Shown here piece after piece: positions 1 through 12,045 of a stretch of 64,000 nt of DNA. Position 1 is the stretch's first letter; the number at the start of each line of letters is the position of its first letter. The position numbers were made by a program, and so were the translations under genes. This DNA comes from Zantedeschia hybrid cultivar. Lineage: Eukaryota > Streptophyta > Magnoliopsida > Alismatales > Araceae. The notes beneath the pieces were generated by a model. That model ran no database searches. It saw nothing but the letters and a program-made list of their open reading frames with translations, and was not told where the DNA came from. Location: the NCBI GenBank assembly GCA_030544215.1, contig JARZZO010000011.1, positions 10,712,001 through 10,776,000 of the forward strand, written 5' to 3'.

Positions 1-2239
1 AGATAATTCAGACCCTTCGTGGGATTGAGATTGTGTTTACTCACACTTTAATTCCATCTTACGAGGTCTTTTATTTTTTAGGATATCTGTTTTAAAAAAA
101 ATAAAAAAAGTCTCATTACGATTACTTATTTCTTCGTAAACAAAGTTTTTTCTTTGATAATTCGACTCATTAACCAAAACAGGCCCACAGTGTAGATGGA
201 TATTGTCACTTGAGAGTACTCACCTATTTATCCATCTTACCATTGAATTATTTTTTATTAACAAAGGCTCTCCATAGTTTTACTTTTATCTTTTAAAAAA
301 TTCTTCAAGGATTTTTTTCTCCCAAATATTCAATATTTTCAAATTTTAGATCACCTAAAGATTCTGAGATGTATAACTAAAATTGTGAGGACTTTGTTCT
401 GCAATGGGACTAGCTAGTTGGGGTCAGAATCCAAAAAACATAAAGGCCAAGAATTCATATTGTCAGGAAGTTATCCAAATGCTGTTCTCTAAAAAAATCT
501 GAGTTGCTTCTTTTTGACTCCTTTGATGTTGGGGTTGGGGTTTATTGAGTCTTGATCTCCTATCTCAAAATAGAATTAAGTGGCAGTTGAGAAATTTGAC
601 CTGTCAATCTGTTATGCTCGTTTAACATGAATCGCCGTTTGACTAGTCGTTACACTTTGCTAATAAAGAAATAAATGTGGGGCAAGGGAGTTGGAGAATC
701 TTTTGAATTCTCTTGTCTTTTTGTCTTTTTTTTTTACAAAGATTAAAATGTTCTGGTCTAAATCTTGTTACTGGCGCACAAGAGTTTACAAAGGGATCTT
801 TTATGTCAAAATTCTTTTCATTTCACTAGATGAACAGGTACATGCAAGTAAGATTTTGCAGAAGAGCCAACTTGTCCAATGACCTAAAGTATACTAATTA
901 ACCTCAAAAGCACCCAATGAAAAAGAAGATTTATTTATCCTACTGGCTGCAGAAAATTGCATCCTGTACATAGAGACCACAGAATAAGATCATACCCATG
1001 AATACAACAGGAATAAATCTAAGGTCTAGAATAAAAATAGGAAAGGAGATAAAACTTATCAAGAAGTCTTTCGAATGATTAACTTCATTTTATGTTCTCA
1101 AACTTCTTTCATTTCTAAGATAAAAATCATTTGTATTTGAAATCAGTTTTAGTTGAAATTACTTCAGTGCGGAGTACTTCAAAAAAGTTCTCAAATGCAG
1201 CCATAAATATATAGATACCATGAACTCGAGCTTCCCACAAGGCTGTCGATGGACTCATAGACTAATCAAGTCCGGCATGATCAAACATCCTTCAGTCCAG
1301 CTTGATCAAGCATCAAACTTAGGCAAACTCATATATAGAAGCTACGATGAAGGCAGTGATGAGAAACCGATCAAACACCCATCAGGTGTAATCAATGGTG
1401 GATCCAGCGTTCATCCAGTGGGGTTCTAGGATCCCACTGGATTTTGTCAAATTTATTGGTCTAATTTAAAGCAATCTAGTCCGAGATCTCATTGATCTTG
1501 CCCAAAATCTCATTAGTCCTACTCAGGATCCCATATGACCTAATTCAAAACTCCACTGACCCAACCATACTTATGACCTAATGTCTAAGTGACCCTACTG
1601 GACAAAATGTCTACGTTCGCCACTGAGTGTAACTCCGAGTAACAGGGAGATTGGGTTGAAGACAAAGAAGAAATAAGAAAGGAGATAGTTTGGATAGGAA
1701 TGAGTTGATGTGGGAGTAATAGGGATATATAGGAAGATGCCGATTCAACAGATCTTAGAACAAAGGAGGTGAAGGGAGAAGATACAATCCCTTTATCCCC
1801 TTACGTGTCTCTTTGGTCAAACATTGGAAGTTAAAGGAAGTCACACGTGAAAGGGCTACCCTCAACTAATTTGATCCATAGAAAAAGCCGAAAGCTCATG
1901 GAACTGCACCACATACACGTGTGCACGCACGTGCATGCTTGTACCAGAGATACAACCAGATATGGAGATGGACTACTAATTACATATGTTTAAGTCCATT
2001 CTGTCACCCAAAAATCCGCTGAAAAAGGATGAAATCCTTGCACGTACTGTTTGTTGGTTTCTAGCTTCGTGTAGACCAAGAAGTTGGATAGGAAAGAATA
2101 AAGATAGAAAGTCAATATAAGAAATCCTTTTTAGAGTCATTTGTAACAATTCACTAGAGAAATGCTTGCTATCAGCAAATGTGCATCGGGTATGCCCTAT
2201 ATAATGAAAAAGAGTAATAATTGTTGCAAACATTGTGGT
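1..2239. other. Intergenic, no gene seen
   Basis: AT-rich DNA with only short random reading frames and no recognisable protein domain, structural RNA or clear transposon end on either strand. The stretch 1220-1620 is less AT-rich and may be old repeat-derived DNA, but I could not assign it. Confidence 0.5.
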
Positions 2240-3180
2240 AAATATAAAATATTCATTTTCTAAAGAATTTTTTGGACAGGTCCTGAGAGGGGAAAAATCC
2301 TTGAAGGCCCAATAATGTCCCAATCAGGCCCACCGGGCTAGAAAGCCTAGGAACAGTCGACCCTAGAGGCAGAGCGGCCCACAAATGCCTGCAGAGGCCC
2401 ACGATCATAGTTCCACTAACTCTATGTCCTCCAAGAATAAGAAGTCGCATGATCAGAAGGAGCCTTCAGGGGCGCCTCCAAGGATCCCGAGATCCCAACC
2501 ATCCCGAAAATCTTGAGCAAGATCGGGACACGATCCCTCGAGTCATCACGGACATAAGCAGATAGAACCCTCAAGCCAATCAAGCATAAAAGCACCTTAG
2601 GAGACAAAAGGGGTACACAGCATAATCATAGGGTTCCACACTCAAACAATTTCGTCCCATACCAAAGGAAAAAAGCACCATCATGGCAATCTGTCATTAT
2701 GAAGATATGGTGCAATCATCCTTATCATGTCAACCTGAGAGTCTATTCTTCACAAAGTCAATTTGACACCACCATGTTGAGACACGTGTCGCTCTCCTAC
2801 ATAGAACTGGGGGCCGACATGTGTGCCTTCTGGAGAGGCCCACTACTGTTGTCCCCTTCCCCCACTGCGACGCCTATAAATGCACCAACTCGACCAGATA
2901 AGAAGGGGGGGAAGAAGGAAAAGATGAAGAAAGATCCTTCCACCCATAATATACAAATCTGACTGACTTAAGTATTGGAGAGTTCACCCTCGAGAAGAAC
3001 TGGGGGCCCCCCTTGATGGTTTTCTCTCTTTAGCCCTTGCAAGAAGTTGTAGCATAGCTCCGAGTGGCCAGAGAATGACGCGAGTTTCTCTCCTCTTCAT
3101 CTAGCTAGGACATTCCAAATTCGGACCTCCACATGTCCCATATGCCTCATTTGTCTGTACATACCATTCTTCGATTGGAG
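2240..3180 (+). mobile_element. LTR-like retrotransposon remnant (tentative)
   Basis: This block differs from its AT-rich flanks. It has moderate GC, a TATA-like CCTATAAATG at about 2872, a purine-rich tract just after it (about 2900-2935), and then a CTGACTTAAGTATTGGAGAG stretch at 2961-2980. That order (TATA box, short purine tract, 'gacttaag..cggag' motif) is familiar from the U3/R/U5 part of plant gypsy LTRs of the Tat/Athila kind. No partner LTR, primer site or coding region is seen next to it, so it would be a solo or truncated LTR. The edges are guesses. Confidence 0.35.
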
Positions 3181-5889
3181 GATTCTAGAAATTTTTAACA
3201 AAAAATTGAGTCCCTATGAACAATACAAAATTTCCTTAATGGGCCAAGCTAATAATATTTTTTTATGTTTTAAAAATTGATTGTTCCATCAATGATCGGC
3301 CTACGCGAATAGGTGGGACATGTGAAATTTGACCTAAAAAATTTTACAACACAAGAAATATATCTACTGCAATGCCTACAGTGCAGTACTAAGGGGACTA
3401 CAACAAATATTACTCAATAAAAAATGTAGCTTCTGACCCTTACTTTTACTCGACTCGAGGAACCGCTTACAAAGTCTCTTCATGCTATAAGTTGCCATAA
3501 CTTAGTTCTTTCACAACTTGAGAGTTAGCTGGTTAACTGGTAGGGGAACATTAACTAGTCAGATCCATCATTCGATCTAGTTTATTCAGATTGATGGGAT
3601 AGTGCTTGCAATGATAATGATAAAGAGTATAAGAGAATGAGACATTAAGAGAATATGAGGCAAAAACTGGGACAAAAAAGCAAATGTAAGCAATGAGAAA
3701 GCAACTCAATGGCACTTACTTCTTTGTCTTTGTAGATGTCTGTACTCTTATTGTGTGTATGACTTGTTGGGTCAACCTCACTGTTATGTGCTGGTCTGAT
3801 GTGAATCGAAAATAGTGAACAAAATGGGAGATGTGAAAGTGGGAATGAGATCTTCTGGATATCCCCCTCTGCATCCTTGTATGACCTTAGACACATGAGA
3901 ACACATGGGAGAAGGTGAATGGGTAGCGGATCTTGTTTCGTGAAAATGTTCCGAACATTACTACGGCGATGACTAGGGTAAAATATGGCAGATAAAAGCA
4001 AGTTCCTATTATCTTATAGCCATCTACTTCTTTATTCTAGTAGGATACTAGGTTTAAATCAAATCTTCTTCCTTTACCATGTTCAGCTAAGTTGTTAGTT
4101 TTTTATTTTTTTAACTCTAACATTATCAGGTAGTTATCTTAAGATATTGAAGATATAAGTTGTGCTCTTCCGGTGAATATGATTTATTGCAATAACATTC
4201 CTAACATGATGAAGAAGGATGGTCAACTTTCCGTCACAAGTATTATTTGTCACCATTATACTCTTTTATGGACTAGTTTATGCATAAACAGCACGGCTCG
4301 AATACACACACACACATCATTTATCGATATTAGTGCCATAAGCAACTTATTTTGTGTGTAGTTCATCATGTGTTATATAATTTTTTTATCGTGTGTGTAA
4401 TTTCTATTTTATGTCATGTGACCAACATAACGTTGTTGAAGTTTATGAAATGTTGGGAGGCTCATAGTATAGTATCTTCGATGGCTTGTATTCTCAACCT
4501 CTACTAGAAGTTCGTTTGTGTTTTATTGATGTATCAACAAATTGACTGTGATAACTCTAACGTTCATGTACAAGAAGTTTGTTTATTTCCTTATTAGCTG
4601 TATATTGACTATGCAACGACCACGACTACATCAATCTACATGTCAGCTTCAAAGAAGAGTGATGGTGCTTGTAGTTCTAATCAAGTGCATTGTAATGGCA
4701 AAATAGTAAATAAAAGGGTAGTTTCTAGGTGAATAATCCACTATATAATTTCACAAAGTCGACATATATTTAATATGTTATTGTGATGAAAGGTTACTGT
4801 AGATAGCTTCCAATAGTCTCAAACATATCTAGAGATATATTCATAATTCTTTTCACAAGTAGTGCCTTAGGGCTGTCCTATAGTATTTTTGCCTCTTTTA
4901 ACTTTTTGTTTATGAAATAGAGATGTGAAGATGTGATAGTTTATATGATCATATGTATTCTCCTCATGTGCACAACTGGAAAAAAGAAAATTTCTTCCCA
5001 TGTATTAGTGTTTTTTTCCTTGAAAATCTTTTCATGCAATTATAAGTATCCGATTTAGGATTTTTCATTTTTTTCATATGTTATTGTCTTAATTCAATTA
5101 ATGATGCATCAAATGAGTACTTTCGAAGCTCTTTCAGATACTCTTTTCATGGTCAGTCCTCCATTTAAATTTCCATCAAGTAATGCTCCCCAACTCTGCT
5201 CTCACATATTCTATTCAAGCTTTCTTTTTATTTCCAAGTTCTTCAACTATTTTTTCACCAAATCAGATTTTTTTCCTCAAGTATATTCATGTACCAAGCA
5301 TTCGTACGGCATAAGTTTATTAATGGCTATATAACTCCACTTTTAATCTGGCATCTAGCACCTTATTAGGGCAGATTTTAGGAAGCATACATGAAGCCAG
5401 GATCTATTCTATCAAGTTAGTCGATCCCTTTTTAGATTCTATTTCAAATATTCTTCCTGTCACTAGACTTTGATTAATTTGCATCAAATGACCACCTTTT
5501 AGAATTTTGTCCAACTATATAGTGTTTTCTCTTCAACCAATTTTTTCAATTGCTGTCATAACACAACCCCACCTAGTATCTATTTTCTTATTTGCTTATT
5601 CAAGTGTTTTCCTCTCTGACTCAGTTCTTCCACCATGGCCAAAGTCCATATTGAACATAACAGGAACCCACTTTTAAATTTTTTATTTTGCACGTGGAAC
5701 CTCATTTGGATAAATGGATGGAAACCCGCATCAAACAACTTTCGTAATTCTTCATGTAACTTTAGCCCAAATAAACACTTAAACTCTGAATAAACACAAT
5801 TTTTAAGTATCTAATATCAGAAATCCAAATACTATTCACCTCCGTCCTAAATTTGGAGAATATCCCAATTTTGATATTTGAAGAAGAGG
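3181..5889. other. Intergenic, no gene seen
   Basis: AT-rich sequence without a supportable coding region. The open frames here, up to about 118 codons on the minus strand at 3645-4001, have no domain and no codon bias. Confidence 0.5.
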
Positions 5890-6395
5890 ATAACTTGTTG
5901 CGCTTATAGCCGGTATTTTGTCGGCTACTAATATTTTTAATTTTAAAATACTTTTAAAAAATTTTTTTTGATTGGCACCGTATGGTGTCCTACATAGTTG
6001 TACGATTCGATCTCAAATCGAATGATCTAAAGAAAAGATGAAAAATAAAAAATTGACTTCAAATGAATAGTTCAATCTGGGATCGGATGACCCCAACTAT
6101 TTTTTACTATTAATTTAGAGTCGATTTTTGATGTTTCATCTTTCTTTTGGTCGTCCAATCCAAGATCGAACTGTATAGCCATGTAAGAGGGTAAGGACCT
6201 ACCAAAAAAATTAAAAATACCGGCAAGCGATGTAATATTAGTTGTCAGTGCAATACATTGTACTCTAATATATTTTATTATTCACTTGGAATTGATTTTT
6301 TATTTTTTATCGTTTTTTGAATCGTCCCACTTAAAATCGGACTGCATTAACATATAAAAGGGATTAGGACCGACTAAAAAAATTTAAAAAGATAA
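5890..6395. repeat. Foldback (inverted) repeat cluster, MITE-like
   Basis: The arm at about 5946-6060 reappears in reverse complement at about 6115-6220: both contain the run AATTTTTTTG/GG, a GATCGAA-type core and AAAGAAAAGATGAAA/AAAGAAAGATGAAA. The outer parts also pair (AGCCGGTATTTT near 5909 against AAAATACCGGCAA near 6215). A third arm at about 6290-6395 lies in direct orientation to the second. The whole is a diverged foldback element with an extra half-copy. No target duplication is recognised. Confidence 0.5.
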
Positions 6396-6633
6396 TTAAA
6401 AAGAGCTTCTCCGGCAAGGTGAACAACGCTAGAAAGGTGACGTCCGCTCTCTATCCGGCCCGCTAGGATAAACGACACAAGGGAGGACAGTTTAACAATA
6501 ACCACAACATGGAGGTATAAGCGTAAACAAAGTAAAAGAAGAGCACTAATCAACAGAAAAACCGGGACAAACAAAGGGATGCGGGGAGAACGCGGTGCCG
6601 TACCCGATGCGCAAACGTCCACACGAGCAGCTA

Positions 6634-6739
6634 TCACGTGACAGCCGGCCGCCACGTGGCGACAAAAGACCGCTCTTTGTCGGCGAAGCGGTGGATCAGC
6701 ATTGGGGAAACACGGGGCCCCTTCTCGCCCTCCACGTGG
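6634..6739 (+). promoter_or_regulatory. Three G-box (CACGTG) elements upstream of the ERF gene
   Basis: Perfect CACGTG hexamers occur at 6635-6640, 6653-6658 and 6733-6738. The last two sit in the extended CCACGTGGC context preferred by bZIP/ABF and some bHLH factors. They lie about 135-240 bp upstream of the TATA box of the ERF gene. Three perfect G-boxes within 104 bp suggest ABA-, stress- or light-linked control; the binding factor is inference. Confidence 0.6.
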
Positions 6740-6872
6740 CAGCGCAATCCCCCTCGATCTCTCTCTAACATATACCTCCCTTTCTCTCTCTAGAACTCCG
6801 GGCGGATGCAGACCAACCCCGACAAACCAAACAGCAACAGGAATCCGGAATCCCCCACGCCACCCCCTTCTT

Positions 6873-6882
6873 CATATAAATA
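6873..6882 (+). promoter_or_regulatory. Probable TATA box of the ERF gene
   Basis: CATATAAATA lies 90 bp before the ATG at 6972, in otherwise GC-rich promoter DNA. A start about 30 bp downstream would leave a 5' leader of about 60 nt. Confidence 0.6.
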
Positions 6883-6971
6883 ACTCCTCTGAAAAGGGGG
6901 TCGGTGCGTGGTTTCCAGAGAGAAGCCCCCAACCAATTCTAGATAGAGAAAGTTAAAGAGGGAGAAGAGAG

Positions 6972-7586
6972 ATGGAGGGGGAGTATTGCTCCTCGAGCGG
7001 GAGCTCCGGCGGGAGGTCGCCTCCACGGCCGGCGATGATGGAGGGCGGGGGCGGCGCGACGGGGAGGCGGCGGCAGGGGGCCGGCGCCGGCGGGGAGGGC
7101 GGGGAGCGGCAGTACCGGGGGGTGCGGATGCGGAAGTGGGGGAAGTGGGTGGCGGAGATCAGGGAGCCCAACAAGCGGTCGCGGATCTGGCTGGGGTCCT
7201 ACTCCACCGCCGTCGCCGCCGCCCGCGCCTACGACATCGCCGTCTTCTACCTCCGCGGTCGCTCCGCCCGCCTCAACTTCCCCGAGGAGCTACCCCCGGA
7301 GGGGGAGGGCGGGGTCGGCGGCGGGGCCGCGGGCCGGGGCGGAGCCGGCGCAGAGGCGCTCTCCGCGGCGTCGATCCGGAAGAAGGCGACGGAGGTGGGC
7401 GCTCGGGTGGACGCCCTCCACATCGGCACGCTCGGCCGCCACCGGCACCAGCGGCACCACCAGCAAGAGCCGCCGCATCAGCCACCGCCGCCGCCGGCGG
7501 GGCGGCGGGATAGGCCAGCGGGGGTGCGCAAGAACCCCGATCTCAACCAGCAGCCCAGCCCGGAGAGCTCCGACAACGAGTACTGA
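6972..7586 (+). CDS. AP2/ERF transcription factor, DREB A-5-type with C-terminal EAR repression motif
   Basis: Intronless 204-residue protein, predicted nuclear DNA-binding repressor. Residues 47-104 form one AP2/ERF domain (starts QYRGVRMRKWGKWVAEIREP, ends LNFPE). Val14 and Glu19 of the domain place it on the DREB side of the family. Residues 131-149 hold the conserved SAASIRKKA..VGARVDAL segment known from the A-5 group. Residues 190-195 are DLNQQP, an EAR motif of the DLNxxP type that recruits TOPLESS-like co-repressors in relatives such as RAP2.1 and ERF008-011. Flanking regions are low-complexity Gly/Arg, His/Gln and Pro runs. Unusual residues are Ile89 where relatives usually have Thr, and Arg97 where they usually have Pro (RGPSARLNFP). 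Very high GC is normal for monocot ERF genes. The ATG is preceded by a TATA box at a sensible distance, and the frame closes with TGA. Direct target genes cannot be told from the sequence. Confidence 0.93.
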   Translation: MEGEYCSSSGSSGGRSPPRPAMMEGGGGATGRRRQGAGAGGEGGERQYRGVRMRKWGKWVAEIREPNKRSRIWLGSYSTAVAAARAYDIAVFYLRGRSARLNFPEELPPEGEGGVGGGAAGRGGAGAEALSAASIRKKATEVGARVDALHIGTLGRHRHQRHHQQEPPHQPPPPPAGRRDRPAGVRKNPDLNQQPSPESSDNEY

Positions 7587-8470
7587 TCCGGCCGGCGGCC
7601 GGCACGACAACGAGGGCTAGGGTACAAGACGAACAACAACAAGATCTTGGAAAGCAAGCAACCCATCGCTCTTTCTCCCCGCAGATCTCCGCAAAGAGGG
7701 ATTTCCGCCACGGCGGCCGGAGAAGACCGCGGCGAATCCGAGAAGGCTTGTAATTTTTACTTTTATTTTATTTCACTCTTAATTTTGTATATTATATATC
7801 TATTTTTTCTAGCTTATGCGAAGGTCGGCTGGGGCGGTGAACTGTACAGCGCTGGAGAAAGGGGTGGGTTCACGAAGTGGGTAGAGAGAGAAAGGAAAGT
7901 GTAGAGAGAGAAGGGGGAGAGGCAGGTCGGTGCTGAGGAAAGCGACATCACATAGAGAGAGAGGGGGGTAGGGGAGCACATGGGCACCGCCTACTATTTG
8001 GTATTGATTTGATTGGGTGCTCTGATTGGGTTAGAGAAAATTTGCTGTGGATGGGGTGGACACTGTTCCATTCCAGCATATCAGATGACGAAGATTCCAT
8101 CTTTTGCTCCCCTTTCTTCCTCCCCCTCCTTAGCTGGGGTCTGGATTCCTCTTTTTCAGCTAAAATTCTCCAAACAACAGTAGAGGGGGAGAGAGAGAGG
8201 AAGATAGTAACATGTAGAGAGAGAAAGTTGGGGGAGGGGAGAGAGAGAGAGGGGGGTTGGTGGTGGTCATAGTGGGTGTGTTTTTGGTCATAGTGGTTAG
8301 TGGGTGTGTTTTTGGTGGCCGACCCTATAAAACAGGGTTGGGTTTGGTCATCAATACCAAGTTTTTGTAATAAAATATTGGAGGATGAGGTTGCAAAGTT
8401 GACCCTGGTTTCAGTGACCGTAATGGTTAGACCTCCCCCTGGTTTGACTGTACAGCAGGTTGTGCTCATC
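7587..8470 (+). other. ERF 3' flank; GA-rich, no further gene
   Basis: The GC-rich 3' untranslated DNA changes to T-rich sequence at about 7750-7815, a plausible 3'-end region. After it come GA-rich tracts (7875-7970, 8185-8260) and a short duplicated GTGGGTGTGTTTTTGGT block (8271-8315). No domain-bearing frame is present. Confidence 0.45.
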
Positions 8471-9049
8471 CAGTGATGTGGATAATGTGATGATTATGGG
8501 TTACTTATTGACTAATATACTTGTTAACCGTCCTAATGTCCTATGAATAATTTCATCAGGGTTTCTGGTTGTGAACCTCCTTTCTTCCTTCCCCATTGGT
8601 AATTTATTTATTGGAAAAACGTGAACATTCTTAATTATGTTGGTAATGACGTGTGTGCCCGCTGCCCATCCTTTTTTTTTCTTTTTTCCTTCTCTCTCTC
8701 TTTTCTTGTGTTGGACCACGCGTCGCTTGTTTTGCCCTTTCTTCTTCCATGCTTGTGAAACATATGGAGACCAATAGTTTCATTCTAATCACAGCCTCTA
8801 ACACCCATTTTTGAGACTTTCTCTTTGGTTGTGTGTGTCACTGTCTCTTCAAATCTCTCAACTTCTAGCACTTCCAGCAAAACCTCCACTGTTTACGGAA
8901 CGTAGACATCAAAAGTAGATATCAAAATAGATGCAGATAGTAAAGATAAAAAGAATGTTAAAAGGATGCTATACTTAACGTTTAGATGTCCTGTTGTAAT
9001 AGGAAAAGATATTTTATTATTATTTTCGAGACATGCGTCTGTTTATATA

Positions 9050-9099
9050 AATTATGTTGATGTACATGGTCATTAATTATGTTGATGTACATGGTCATT
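9050..9099 (+). repeat. Two exact 25-bp tandem copies
   Basis: The unit at 9050-9074 (AATTATGTTGATGTACATGG plus five bases) is repeated exactly at 9075-9099; a partial third begins after it. Looks like simple slippage. Confidence 0.9.
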
Positions 9100-10198
9100 A
9101 TGTTGGAGAATTGGGAAGGAAAAAAAAAGTTTTTTTTTAATTTTACTCTCGAGTTATTTAACGACTTGGATATGATCTATGAATATTCAAGGAGACGGTC
9201 AAGCACAGTAGAAAAGGACTTGAGAGTCTCAATCTTTTTTTTTTTTTTCCCCTTCAGGGCGGATGGCGGTTTCTACTAATGGCAAGTAGGAGTTGACGAT
9301 CAGTGTAACATAAATCTGTCATTTTTTGAAAGAAATCATGATTTAATGACAACTTTTCATTTTAGTGCATTTTTCACACATAAATTTCGATTTATTGAAA
9401 GAGTTTTTAAAATTTTTATAAATTCAATGAGAGAGGTAATCACGTACTCTTTCAGAAAAAGTATACTTTTTTTTAAAGAAACTCATTCATTTTATAGTGT
9501 ATACATGTAAATTTTTATTTTATATATTAAAATTTTAACATATTTTTTATGAAGTTTTTTTTTTTTTTTCAGAATCCCAATAGTGACGCCTCCATCAGTC
9601 GGTGCATGTTTCTGCTAAATGTATTTCTCTTTAAATTTAATTTGAAAAGATTTGATACTAATTAGATTAATTTAAGAGTAAGTTGATCTGTTTCATTTAA
9701 CTGTGCTGGCAATGAGTCGAGTGGTTCGCGCGTTCGAGTGAGAGTCACAGTTCGTTTGACCGGATGAGCCGAGTCCGAGTTCGATGAGCTCGGGAGTCGA
9801 CTCATATTAAAATAATTATTATTTATATTATATTCACATGATATATTCAAAATCCAAACCGATTGGTCTAACACGGCTGCTTTGGCTGGAGATATATATA
9901 GGGCCGGGCAACTTTATAAAAAATACGATGTACGTACGATGTACGACTAATCTGCCGTTAAGACCGCCCGCCTGCCTGCCTACGCGCTGGGTTTGCACGT
10001 ATTAGTCCTGCATTGGTTTTCTTAGTTTTATCCTCTCCCAGGCTTTCTATAAATCAGGGTACTTCGCTCTTCTTCTTTTTTGCTTTGGGCTAAGCGTGCC
10101 GAAGGGTCGTGGGCCTCCTAAACGGGCTTTTCAAGCCTTGAACGAATGGCTATAGACTATTTTAAATCAGCTTCAACCCAAATTAATTTGTTGTGGGG

Positions 10199-10385
10199 CA
10201 AATTGAATATATTTTTACGAGCTGGGCTCGGGGCTCAGCTCGAGCTAGTCTGTTTTCACTCGAGCCCGAGCCTGGGTTTAAGCTTGAATGGAGGCTTGGA
10301 CTCGACTCGAGTTCGAAAATTTTTTGGCGAGCCGAACTTGAGCTTAATAAATCTTGGCTTGGCTCATTGCTAGCCTCACTAACTA
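10199..10385. repeat. GAGCTCG-rich repeat relic (hAT-MITE-like)
   Basis: Alternating GAGCTCG/CGAGCC/GAGCC words on both strands, in the style of common plant non-autonomous hAT elements with terminal GAGCCGAGC repeats. I could not find clean terminal repeats or an 8-bp target duplication, so this is a tentative relic. Confidence 0.35.
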
Positions 10386-11102
10386 TATTTGTTAACACTA
10401 TTGACTTTTGAATTTTAAAGAAAATCTAATAGATTCTTTTAGCATTTAAAAAATAAAAGACAATGAAAATATTTGTGTTAGTATGTGAGAGGACATGGGA
10501 CTATGTCATTTGTCCATTGTAACTTTCAAAGAGTTTTGAATGCTCTAAAAAGTATAATGATGATCTTAAAACTTTATTTATTTTCACTATTATTATTCAA
10601 GATTTTTCGTCTCTTATTCCACTTTTATCGCAATCGTTAAAATCGGCATTGAAAACAAACAGAGTCTAAAAGGAGATCTTTTTAGTGGAGAACGGAAGTG
10701 CAACAGTGTAAAAACGTTTTAGTTTCAAATGATTATTTTTGCAAATGTTATCTTCTGTGTTGTTGAATTCTCGTCTAAGAGCAGGTCTTTCAATCTGCAA
10801 GGGTACTGAGGGAATCAAATTCTTTCAATCTGCCCTAGTCTCATATCTCCATCCACTTGAAATCTCGGAATCATGTAAAGACCATAAGGGTATGCCGCAA
10901 TGTAGAATCTGGAGTAGAATATTCCCTCATTGATGCAGCGGATGGGCACTCATGAGTAGGTCTCAGATAAAGTGTCTGAGATCCAAATGGAGGTAGAGGA
11001 TCCGGACAAGTGGGTCCTGGCTCACCAGCACATGGAACAAACATGGTCAGATGGTATCCTGGGTGTAGTCCTGGGATAGGCCTCTCCGACACTCAAGTTA
11101 GC

Positions 11103-11104
<2 letters not shown>

Positions 11105-11143
<39 letters not shown>
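11105..11143 (+). repeat. (GA)19 microsatellite
   Basis: Uninterrupted GA dinucleotides followed by a single G. Confidence 0.98.
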
Positions 11144-11146
<3 letters not shown>

Positions 11147-12045
11147 TAAGAATATGAAGGTGAATAGTTAAGGTTCCAAAAAATATATGTTGCTGAGGTA
11201 GTTCCTTTCTTTTTATAAGGTGAAGGGTAGGTGGCCTTCTTTATGGCAGTCGATGTAGGACTATTCTAATGAATGTTCTGCCCCTTCCCCTACCTCATGC
11301 CAGCATCAGTGGATTAATGGGCCAAAGGCCCACTTGTTTCGAGTCACCAAAAACCCTGGATAATGTGCTTCATTCGAGCCATGCTTTATTATTGGGCCAG
11401 TTTTTGGGACCCACCTCTCGGCCCCCTCATCACTCATCTAAACAAACATCTTTACACTCTAGGAAATCGCCCGACTTGACAGTCTCCTTGTTCGTCAAAT
11501 CTTCCTTCCCATGCATGTAACATTGATGTTTGATTTGAACACATCTTCATATGCAAATTGGAGTAGCACATCTTGCTATGGAGATATATAGGATTCACTT
11601 CATCAAATATTTTAAAAGATTTCCATTGATGTATCACATTGATTTGTCAATTGAGAACCAGGACAAGGGATAGTAGATCGTGAGCACCTAGGATGATGGC
11701 ATCTCAGTTGCCTTTTTGACCAGGACACTGCAGACACACAAAGATAAGTTGCTCGATCAGCATCATGTCATGACCGAAATTGTAACTTAGGCTTTTTACT
11801 AAGCCTTGACTACTTGGAGGTGCTAAGAGAAGTGGCATGGTTTGTGAAGTCTTTGATTTGCGGGTTAAAGATGGAGCCGGACTATGTCTGGCGGGCAGTT
11901 AGGTTGCGTCTTTGTCCAACTGGACTCCCTCAGCCACACTTCGGTTGTGTGGACACCATAGTTAGGTGTTACCTGCCATGCTGACGAGTTCCTCTAAGAA
12001 AGGAGTCGGGCTTAACAATAGTGAAGGGCCATGCTAGGTGCGAGG

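Larger units (their letters stand above)
8471..12040. other. Intergenic, no gene seen
   Basis: AT-rich up to about 9650, then mixed composition. Contains a 25-bp duplication, a GAGC/CTCG-rich repeat relic, a GA microsatellite and, from about 11650, repeat-like non-coding DNA into which the copia element inserted. No frame shows a domain. Confidence 0.5.

Noticed and set aside
1976..2323. 115-codon minus-strand frame near the LTR-like remnant
   Set aside because: No domain or codon bias, and it runs across the presumed remnant boundary.
6986..7513. 175-codon frame overlapping the ERF gene, plus several long minus-strand frames there
   Set aside because: Shadow frames of very GC-rich coding DNA. 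Only the 6972-7586 frame has the AP2 domain and EAR motif.
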